From IMG/VR virus record IMGVR_UViG_3300044568_003073, positions 1-57,375 of that record: 57,375 bases of DNA. The stretch is one strand, 5' to 3'. The notes below the pieces were generated by a model. That model ran no database searches and was not told the DNA's origin. It worked only from the letters and a program-made list of their open reading frames with translations. Shown piece after piece: positions 51,324-57,375 of the stretch. The position numbers were made by a program, and so were the translations under genes. Each line of letters opens with the position of its first letter. The stretch's first letter is position 1. This DNA is from a virus.

Positions 51324-51426
51324 TAACTTACAAAGTAAAGATAGTACATAAAGGGTAAAGTTCCAAGCTTTCTATGTTAAATTTAGGTTAAATTTATCCA
51401 CATTCTACTGTCCAATTTATTGGACA
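51324..51426 (-). promoter_or_regulatory. Composite promoter element (copy 10)
   Basis: Palindrome TGTCCAATTTATTGGACA (51409-51426), DnaA-box-like TTATCCACA (51394-51402), AACCTAAATTTAACATAG, CTTGGAACTT and TATCTTTACTTTGTAAGTTA before ATG 51323. Nearly identical to copy 8 apart from the palindrome. A truncated copy 11 lies at 51453-51490. Confidence 0.7.
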
Positions 51427-52605
51427 CTTTTTTTATATACACCCCCCCCCATAAAGATACAACAGAAAATCCATATTTCCAAACTTTTTTCAAAAAAAAT
51501 TTGCCCCCCATTGGGGTACTCTATCTCTTGTACTATATAGTACTAGTAGTAGTATATAGGAGATAGAACCCCCCACCCCTTTTTAGCGCCGGAGTTCTTA
51601 TAGTATATACTATATAGTAGTAGTATATAGTAGTAGCGCTGGAGTTGATTGGTTGATAATCATCGGATGTGGAGTTCTCTCTCTCTTGTACTATATAGTA
51701 CTAGTAGTAGTATATAGACACACACACACACATACACATACTAAGCGCTCTCTTAAAGTTCTCTTAACCCTTCTCTTAACCCCTCTCTTATCTATATACT
51801 ATATAGTAGTAGTATATAGTAGTAGTAGCGCTGAGAAATAAACCAAAAATAAATTCACCATTGTTATAACACCCCACAACTATATAATAACATTGTATAG
51901 TATATACTATATAGTAGTAGTAGTATATAGAGAGACAGAGTAATCGCTTCTCTATATAGGATACATCATAACAATTTTTTATATTCCCCCCTCGCCACGC
52001 CTTACATTGGTTGTGATATGTTAGGTATGATGTGTGATGTGTTAGCCCCAGCGCAAAATAATCGTGTGTTAGGAGCAATGAAATGAGTGTTATGGGAACG
52101 CTAAGGGGTGTTTTTTTGTTGTTATCATTTTTCCCCCAATATTTATGGAAGCTATATTTTCCGAAATTTGATACAGCTCTTCTAACTGATTTTTTGCTAC
52201 ACATTACCCTGTCATTATTGGGTATTTATTACCATTCTCCACCCTATCACACCAGTCACATTCCCTATCCGGCTCTATTCCCATTTTTGATACCCCTTTT
52301 TTCTATCGGTTCTTTTAATGTTTTTACCCTACCATATACTATAAAGTGGGGGAAAGTGGGGAATTGTGGGAAATTTCTCTATATTATACTTACTTTACCT
52401 AGCTATTTTACTTTCTTTTGGGTGTTGTGGGTTAAGTGGGAATATTGTTAGTGTATTACTATAGTATATACTACTACTACTACTACTTGTTGTACTTATA
52501 CTACTTGTCTTCTATATACTATTATTAGTATTACTATATAGTATTATTTTTTTTGTGTTTATTTCCCACTCATTCACTTCGTTCATTCGTTCGGTCCAGC
52601 GCATA
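51427..52605. repeat. Gene-free region rich in repeats and palindromes
   Basis: About 1.2 kb without a credible gene. Blocks built from ACTATATAGTAGTAGTATAT occur near 51527-51560, 51599-51637, 51681-51717, 51793-51833, 51897-51931 and, scrambled, 52455-52545. A stretch of over 30 bases starting CTCTTGTACTATATAGTACT is repeated at about 51525 and 51683. AGCGC(C/T)GGAGTT recurs at 51586 and 51634. There is a CA repeat at 51718-51740. Frames in this region have low-complexity translations. It could be an origin, a packaging or recombination region, or decayed DNA. Confidence 0.6.
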
Positions 52606-52609
52606 AAAA

Positions 52610-52632
52610 AACCCCGATGGTTTATCGGGGTT
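52610..52632 (-). terminator. Terminator after the tagged-protein operon
   Basis: Hairpin AACCCCGAT/ATCGGGGTT with a five-base loop; on the minus strand it is followed by seven T. Poly-T also lies on the plus-strand side, so it may work in both directions. It is 21 bases after the stop of the 129-residue gene. Confidence 0.85.
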
Positions 52633-52652
52633 CTCTTTTTTTAGTTTTTAAC

Positions 52653-53042
52653 TTAGGACCTACCTAATAGTTTTGTGTAATTTGAATAAAGATATTTATC
52701 GATTAACTTATTCTCTAACTTTCTAAATTTGGCCAACTTATCCCTATTACCAACATACGCATCACCTTCAGTTTCTAATTTTATTTGATGGGTTAATTCA
52801 TGAATAATTGCGGTTTCTGGGTCATGTAATCTATTAACATCAAATGTTATATACAACCCCTTCATCGTTATCTTATTGTAAGTGGTCGCTGCTCCAGCAC
52901 CACCAACCTTACCAAACTTTATAGGTAGAGGTTTAATAGCTTCAGACTTACATAACGCTGTATAATAAGCCCTTATGTTTTCTTGTACTGTTAAATCCTT
53001 AATAGCTTCCGCAATCATTTGCCTTAATTGTGATAGCTTCAT
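52653..53042 (-). CDS. Tagged protein with HExxH metallopeptidase-like motif
   Basis: A 129-residue protein. Residues 1-15 form the shared tag (MKLSQLRQMIAEAIK). The body contains LHDPETAIIHELTHQIKLET with HELTH at about 84-88, a HExxH zinc motif, and a preceding strand (GLYITFDVNRL), as in minimal zinc peptidases. It is the last gene of the tagged operon. The strong ribosome-binding sequence GAGGAAACAAACA is shared with its neighbours. If packaged and injected, it could cut host proteins; that is inference. Confidence 0.7.
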   Translation of the reverse strand: MKLSQLRQMIAEAIKDLTVQENIRAYYTALCKSEAIKPLPIKFGKVGGAGAATTYNKITMKGLYITFDVNRLHDPETAIIHELTHQIKLETEGDAYVGNRDKLAKFRKLENKLIDKYLYSNYTKLLGRS

Positions 53043-53085
53043 TGTTTGTTTCCTCTTTATGATTTAATTATCACCATACTCATTT

Positions 53086-53793
53086 TCAAGCATCATCATC
53101 CCTCACTATTTTAGTTCCATTCCAATCATCATATATTTCATATCCCCCACTTTTTATAACTGCTTTAAGAAATGGAATAATCTTTGTTAATTGATTGTCT
53201 GTTAAAGTTTCAAATTCGGGATGTTCTCCAAAAGTAAATTTATTACGCGGTTTTTTCTTTTGTTCGGGTGTATATCCTACCTTCTTAACGATACTTTCCA
53301 TCTCATCATCTACTGCATCTGAATCTAAATCATATGAATCTAAAGTATTCACCATTTTTTCGTATAAATCCGAAGCCTCTTTTGCAAGTTTAGAATAAGA
53401 CGGGGTAGGTTTTGGTGTTTGAGTGGGTTGACTAACAACCTTTGGTGCTTCTGGTTCTACACTCCATATTGTATTAGTATTGGCGATATCTAATTTTGTG
53501 TTATCTGTAAAATCAACCGTAAATGAGTTGCTACCACTATTAACGCGTTTTATTGTTTTTCCTTTATATGCAGTTGGATTAGATATTTTAGATTCATTAC
53601 CATCTATAAAAATTGTTGTTTTATCTGTAAAAACAACAGTATACCCATATTTGGATTTATTATGTGTAAAGCTTTTTATTGTTTTTCCTTTAAGTTTATT
53701 TAAGTCACCCATAGGTCGGCGCATTTCCTTAGCTTCCACAATTACCTGTCTAATCTCTTCTCTGATTAGTTGTCTTAGTTGGTTTAGTTTCAT
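53086..53793 (-). CDS. Tagged protein with beta-repeat body
   Basis: A 235-residue protein. Tag: MKLNQLRQLIREEIRQVIVE (1-20). The next part holds two similar strand units: KTIKSFTHNKSKYGYTVVFT then DKTTIFIDGN, and KTIKRVNSGSNSFTVDFTDN then TKLDIANTN. A proline-rich linker (TQTPKPTPSY) leads to a helical C-terminus. Same leader (GGAAACAAACA) before the ATG. Function unknown. Confidence 0.65.
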   Translation of the reverse strand: MKLNQLRQLIREEIRQVIVEAKEMRRPMGDLNKLKGKTIKSFTHNKSKYGYTVVFTDKTTIFIDGNESKISNPTAYKGKTIKRVNSGSNSFTVDFTDNTKLDIANTNTIWSVEPEAPKVVSQPTQTPKPTPSYSKLAKEASDLYEKMVNTLDSYDLDSDAVDDEMESIVKKVGYTPEQKKKPRNKFTFGEHPEFETLTDNQLTKIIPFLKAVIKSGGYEIYDDWNGTKIVRDDDA

Positions 53794-53811
53794 TGTTTGT
53801 TTCCGTTTATT

Positions 53812-54096
53812 TTAATATAATTTAGATTCTTGTATATATGCTGAGTAATTTGAACCCCCCATAGCCATATTATAACTTGCTATCTTTTGTGCTTCTTCTG
53901 CCAATTTTTTGTTTTTATAAATACCATAGATACCACCCTCTGCTCCTTTGATAACCACATAACAAGTTGCTCCTTTTAATTTACGATGTTTATCCATTAA
54001 CGTACCAATCTCATCATGTATATTTTCAACAATCCCACTATTTAAAGCCTTTTTGGCTTCCTCTCTGATAATTTGTCTTAATTCATTTAGTTTCAT
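53812..54096 (-). CDS. Tagged small protein
   Basis: A 94-residue protein. Tag: MKLNELRQIIREEAKKALNS (1-20), then GIVENIHDEI, a possible cleavage region (IVE). The body (CYVVIKGAEGGIYGIYKNKK then LAEEAQKIASYNMAMGGSNY) looks like a small two-strand, one-helix unit. GAGGAAACAAACA lies just before the ATG. Function unknown. Confidence 0.6.
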   Translation of the reverse strand: MKLNELRQIIREEAKKALNSGIVENIHDEIGTLMDKHRKLKGATCYVVIKGAEGGIYGIYKNKKLAEEAQKIASYNMAMGGSNYSAYIQESKLY

Positions 54097-54127
54097 TGTT
54101 TGTTTCCTCTTTAGTGTTATTTAATAA

Positions 54128-54883
54128 TCAATTTTTAAGGGCATCTTTCACAATGAAATACTCATCATTTTTTAAATTATCTGAAAGAACACTTATAAAA
54201 TCTGGCAAGTTTAGATTTGATTTTTTATATTTATCGGTAAAATATAGGGTAAGTTCCGTAATTGTTGGTGCGAGTTTAAAATTAGAATCACCATACTTTG
54301 AATATGTTTTTCCTGGCTCGTCATACTTACGACTATCAGGTTCAAGTTTTTTCATATACCCGGTATCGTAACCACTTACTAAAGGATTGTTATTTGCACT
54401 ACTACTAGTTTTCAATTTACGATAATATACATCTCGTGCCTCTAACGCTAACGAATAATTAGAAATTCCGGCATCACGAGCGGCTGTAAATGAAATATCT
54501 CTAATTGCATCTTGATATTTTGCAATATTAAAGTCTTTTATGGAGGTTAAGGTGATTTTTATACCATTATCACCACCAGATTTTATAATTTGTACTTTTG
54601 CACCGGGCAGTTTTTTCTTAACTTCAATCTCAACACTCTTAATATCATTATTAGTCGCATTAGCAATAACCACATCATATTTAGATTTTAATGAAAGAAG
54701 CTCTTCTTTAAATGGTTCTGTTTCTTTTTTATATTTATCCATTAAATTTTTTGATACATCGGCAAATTTCTTCCCAGCGGTTATAATTTCTTTTTTTAAA
54801 ATATTCGCATCGGTTGTGGATGATTCATTTAAAGCCTTTTTAGCTTCCTCTCTGATTAGTTGTCTTAACTCTGATAGTTTCAT
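54128..54883 (-). CDS. Tagged protein of unknown function
   Basis: A 251-residue protein. Tag: MKLSELRQLIREEAKKALNE (1-20), ending in LNE. A coiled region follows (AGKKFADVSKNLMDKYKKET), then an alpha/beta part (VEIEVKKKLPGAKVQIIKSG, DNGIKITLTSIKDFNIAKYQ). The middle is lysine-rich and its C-terminus helical. GAGGAATCAAATA precedes the ATG. No catalytic motif is recognised. Confidence 0.65.
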   Translation of the reverse strand: MKLSELRQLIREEAKKALNESSTTDANILKKEIITAGKKFADVSKNLMDKYKKETEPFKEELLSLKSKYDVVIANATNNDIKSVEIEVKKKLPGAKVQIIKSGGDNGIKITLTSIKDFNIAKYQDAIRDISFTAARDAGISNYSLALEARDVYYRKLKTSSSANNNPLVSGYDTGYMKKLEPDSRKYDEPGKTYSKYGDSNFKLAPTITELTLYFTDKYKKSNLNLPDFISVLSDNLKNDEYFIVKDALKN

Positions 54884-54925
54884 TATTTGATTCCTCTTTG
54901 ATTTATATTATATAAATATTGTTCT

Positions 54926-55252
54926 TTAAGCTAATACATCTTCAAATGGGTACTTATCCAAAAGCCCCTTTTCCTTACACCACTTCTTCCATTCGGATGT
55001 CTTAAATAACTTTTCTGTCAATTTATCCCATTCATCATTAATTTTGTGCATAGAGGGTCGTGACCAAAGTTGGTCCATACTTCTGGAGTTGTATAACATT
55101 TGTCTAGCACGATTTTCAATAAAGTATAACCTCTCCACATCCTTTATGAACTTAGGTGAGTAGTTGGCTTTATCAGAAGCGGATATAGTAACTTCGTTTA
55201 TTACTGTTACAATCTCTTCTCTTATTAACTGTCTTAACTCTGATAGTTTCAT
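54926..55252 (-). CDS. Tagged small protein
   Basis: A 108-residue protein. Tag: MKLSELRQLIREEIVTVINE (1-20), ending in INE. The body is helical with many aromatic residues (FIKDVERLYFIENRARQMLY, then NDEWDKLTEKLFKTSEWKKW). Function unknown. Its leader differs from the GAGGAAA-type leader of its neighbours. Confidence 0.6.
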   Translation of the reverse strand: MKLSELRQLIREEIVTVINEVTISASDKANYSPKFIKDVERLYFIENRARQMLYNSRSMDQLWSRPSMHKINDEWDKLTEKLFKTSEWKKWCKEKGLLDKYPFEDVLA

Positions 55253-55277
55253 TGTTGGTATTTCGTTATTTCTTTTA

Positions 55278-55616
55278 CTATGATTTTTTTATTGAGTTAA
55301 TATATGTTCTATAAACTCCAGCCGCAGTTACCTTACCAGCAGCTTTTGCACGTTGTTCCATCGCTATAGCTGCTTGTATTTTATGTGCATGGGGTTTACC
55401 CGATTTCTTTATCTTACTAACACTAACAGTTGCATCTTTTACTGTAGCAAATTTTAATCCATGTATTGTTCCTTCAGGATTTTCATCAGTATATAAATCG
55501 GAGTGCTTGCTAGAATCTCTATGCTGACCGGGTTTCCGTACAATTCTATTTTCTGCTTCGTTTATTACACCAGCAATCTCATCCCTAATCATCTGTCTTA
55601 ACTCTGATAGTTTCAT
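55278..55616 (-). CDS. Tagged small protein
   Basis: About 112 residues from ATG 55616. Tag: MKLSELRQMIRDEIAGVINE, ending in INE, followed by AENRIVRKPGQHRDSSKHSD. The body has an NPEGTIHGLKFATVKDATVS strand part and a helical end (KIQAAIAMEQRAKAAGKVTA). The start at 55622 (MYMK) is less likely because all relatives begin MKL. The frame touches the end of the next gene. Function unknown. Confidence 0.6.
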   Translation of the reverse strand: MKLSELRQMIRDEIAGVINEAENRIVRKPGQHRDSSKHSDLYTDENPEGTIHGLKFATVKDATVSVSKIKKSGKPHAHKIQAAIAMEQRAKAAGKVTAAGVYRTYINSIKKS

Positions 55617-55622
55617 ATACAT

Positions 55623-56435
55623 TTATACCTTAACAATTTCTATTTTTATTTTTGGTTCATATCCGGCAGGTAATTTAGTTTTTATACCCCCAAAATGCTC
55701 AACCTTATCTGAAAAATATGTAAACTGAAATATTCTATCAGTTAAATTCATCACCACCTGCGATGATGTAAACATCTTTTCAGTATCTCTCTTCATATTC
55801 AACATCGGTTTTGTTGGGAAAAACTCTTTACGCATCGCTGCCGAAATCTCCCTCCAGTCATCAACACCATCAACTTGCTTTTCTGCCGTTATTTTCCGTA
55901 TTTTTGAGGATAAGTATTTTTCACCTTCGGTATAACCCGCATCAGTAAATACATGCCCATGATTTGTTCTTACTATCGGAGATTCAATGTTCCTTAATTT
56001 AACTTCGGGTTTATGCTTTGAGGTAGTTTCAATACTTACCATATACTTTGGGGATGAAATAAAAGTATGCCCCTTTAAAGCCAATTTACTCTTACCCCTA
56101 TATGTAAGAGCAGACCGGATAGCATCAATTAGTTTAGGTTGCTTTATTATATTTCTGATTTTATTCCCATCAGGACCAGGCTTTCCACCCTTTTTAATAA
56201 TTTTATGTTCACTTTCGTCCCGGCCAACCAAAAGAGCGGAGTTTACAACACCAATTCCAAACTCATTCATACCCTCACTCCAATCAGTCGTCAAATCGTA
56301 TAAATATACTACCTCAACACCATCAAATAATGTATGGATAATCTCTAATTTGGGTTTATACGCTCTATCCCTATTTTTTGCGAGTATAAACTTATCGCCA
56401 ACTTCTTTGGAAACAATTATACACTCTTTAATCAT
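55623..56435 (-). CDS. Putative Ntn-hydrolase-like protein (untagged) in the tagged operon
   Basis: A 270-residue protein. The start MIKECIIVSKEVGDKFILAK followed by NRDRAYKPKL, then TTDWSEGMNEFGIGVVNSAL, resembles Cys-type N-terminal nucleophile hydrolases (C45 or NRDE-like): a Cys near the start (Cys5), an NRD motif and an EGMNE.G...VN motif. The later SPIVRTNHGHVF (T-N-H) is also typical. Such enzymes cut amide bonds. It is the only member of the operon without the KLxxLRxxIREE tag. Family call moderate. Confidence 0.5.
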   Translation of the reverse strand: MIKECIIVSKEVGDKFILAKNRDRAYKPKLEIIHTLFDGVEVVYLYDLTTDWSEGMNEFGIGVVNSALLVGRDESEHKIIKKGGKPGPDGNKIRNIIKQPKLIDAIRSALTYRGKSKLALKGHTFISSPKYMVSIETTSKHKPEVKLRNIESPIVRTNHGHVFTDAGYTEGEKYLSSKIRKITAEKQVDGVDDWREISAAMRKEFFPTKPMLNMKRDTEKMFTSSQVVMNLTDRIFQFTYFSDKVEHFGGIKTKLPAGYEPKIKIEIVKV

Positions 56436-56449
56436 TGGTTGCTTAGTTT

Positions 56450-57322
56450 TTAGTATCTACTAACTTTGGCCATAAACTTAGCCCACTTATCAGGCTCAAA
56501 TTGGTCCTTCATCTTAACTATTAGATTTGCTGCAGGAACTTTTAATGCGTTACTTGTCAATGATGATTTAACAACATAAGAACTACCTTCTTTTCTGTAT
56601 ATAGGTAAAACATCCTTAACATAGATAGGTTCTTTTTCTAATGAATCCAAATCTTTTACCAGTCCGCTCTTTTTTACTAATGCAGCTCCAATAAAGTTTT
56701 CAGTAGATTCTTTGATTACCGATTCATTCACCCCTTCAAGTAACCCAATTGCAATTTCTCTATCGTTATTATAAGTACCTTCTAATATCTTTACACGTAC
56801 GATGTCTTTTTTGGCAATACTATCTCCGTTAAAAACTAAATCATTATACATTTTACCAACAGAACCTTTAATTCCTTTTTTGGACTTTGTATCGATTGAT
56901 AATACTTTATTAGTTCTGCTAAAATAATCTAACATATCGTAATCAAGATCTTTAGCATCTACTGTTTCGCCAGGACCTGGAAAGTTTTTAGTATATTCTT
57001 TGATTACCGATTCATTCACCCCTTCAAGTAACCCAATTGCAATGTTGTTTACTTCTCTTTCTGCACCAGCTGCGTATTTCTTATTTACGATTGCGATTTT
57101 GTTACCCGATACTTTAACAGTATACATAGGTATCATACTCGTTGAAAAGTCATACTTAATTCCGGCCTTTTTTAATTCAGCCCCAACATTCATAAAGGAA
57201 CTTGCGTTTTTAACTGCTGCTTCTATCTTATCTAAATCAGCATCGTACTTACCTTCAGTTAGTGATTTTGTAATATTTTTAATCTCTTCTCTGATTAGTT
57301 GTTTTAGTTGTTGTGGTTTCAT
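56450..57322 (-). CDS. Tagged protein with internal repeat
   Basis: A 290-residue protein. Tag: MKPQQLKQLIREEIKNITKS (1-20), followed by LTEGK. Residues around 96-111 and 191-206 carry the same segment IAIGLLEGVNESVIKE, matched by a direct DNA repeat at about 56713-56757 and 56998-57043. The middle has basic strand-rich parts (SIDTKSKKGIKGSVGKMYND). GGAGATAAA precedes the ATG. It is the first gene of the operon visible here. Function unknown. Confidence 0.65.
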   Translation of the reverse strand: MKPQQLKQLIREEIKNITKSLTEGKYDADLDKIEAAVKNASSFMNVGAELKKAGIKYDFSTSMIPMYTVKVSGNKIAIVNKKYAAGAEREVNNIAIGLLEGVNESVIKEYTKNFPGPGETVDAKDLDYDMLDYFSRTNKVLSIDTKSKKGIKGSVGKMYNDLVFNGDSIAKKDIVRVKILEGTYNNDREIAIGLLEGVNESVIKESTENFIGAALVKKSGLVKDLDSLEKEPIYVKDVLPIYRKEGSSYVVKSSLTSNALKVPAANLIVKMKDQFEPDKWAKFMAKVSRY

Positions 57323-57375
57323 TTTATCTCCGTTATATATTGATATAATTTTTTTAATGTGTTACTAATATTATT

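Noticed and set aside
51409-51433. The palindrome followed by T-run at 51409-51433 as a plus-strand terminator
   Set aside because: No plus-strand gene precedes it, and the same palindrome occurs at four other composite promoters without a T-run.
51653-52451. Frames on both strands of 62-138 residues in the repeat-rich region
   Set aside because: Translations are low-complexity (tyrosine, serine and histidine runs from TA/GTAG repeats), lack leaders and have no family resemblance.

Overview
The window reads as part of the genome of a large, AT-rich, T4-like tailed phage (contractile-tail type) that infects a member of the Bacteroidota, probably a flavobacterium-like host. The phage assignment rests on a T4-type set: a fused Mre11/Rad50-like recombination nuclease (gp47+gp46), a TOPRIM primase, baseplate proteins resembling gp6, gp25 and gp5, and a gp55-like late sigma factor. 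The host assignment rests on three signals. Many intergenic regions carry Bacteroidota-type promoters (TTTGG, about 19-20 nt, TATATTTG). One phage gene encodes a secreted protein with a type IX secretion (T9SS) C-terminal sorting domain. One small gene looks like the Bacteroidota family DUF4494. Every supported gene and RNA lies on the minus strand, so transcription runs from high to low coordinates.

Layout. 1-3.8 kb: DNA metabolism (Mre11-Rad50 fusion, primase, Mom-like protein, T7-type Holliday-junction resolvase). 3.8-16.9 kb: virion structure (two paralogous tail proteins, large baseplate or tail proteins, gp6/gp25/gp5-like proteins) and the late sigma factor. 16.9-22 kb: HD hydrolase, ClpP-like protease, coiled-coil membrane protein, UV endonuclease, short PurA-like enzyme and Hsp20. 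22-29.3 kb: small unknown genes, then a MoxR-type AAA ATPase and a VWA protein that also has a HExxH motif. 29.3-34.4 kb: metabolic and envelope genes (thioesterase, small lipoprotein, dCMP deaminase, RpiB, T9SS-sorted protein). 30-38.6 kb: a large RNA region with 27 recognisable tRNAs covering all 20 amino acids, four long tRNA-like RNAs with a replaced middle, three other structured non-coding stretches and a tRNA half. 38.6-51.4 kb: many short early-type genes, including an RNA-repair set (ligase, 3'-phosphatase, PspC-like protein, 5'-kinase) and a PD-(D/E)XK nuclease. 51.4-52.6 kb: a gene-free stretch rich in repeats. 52.6-57.4 kb: an operon of proteins that share a short N-terminal tag (KLxxLRxxIREE) ahead of unrelated bodies.

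How it may work together. The tRNA set and the RNA-repair set suggest that this phage protects or replaces the host tRNA pool. The tagged operon resembles T4 internal proteins that carry a capsid-targeting leader, so it may encode proteins packaged in the head and delivered into the cell; this is inference. Two promoter classes are visible. One is the host-type promoter. The other is a repeated composite element that combines a promoter (TTGGAA, then TATCTTTAC), in five copies a DnaA-box-like TTATCCACA, and a palindrome with GTGTCCA/TGGACAC-type arms.
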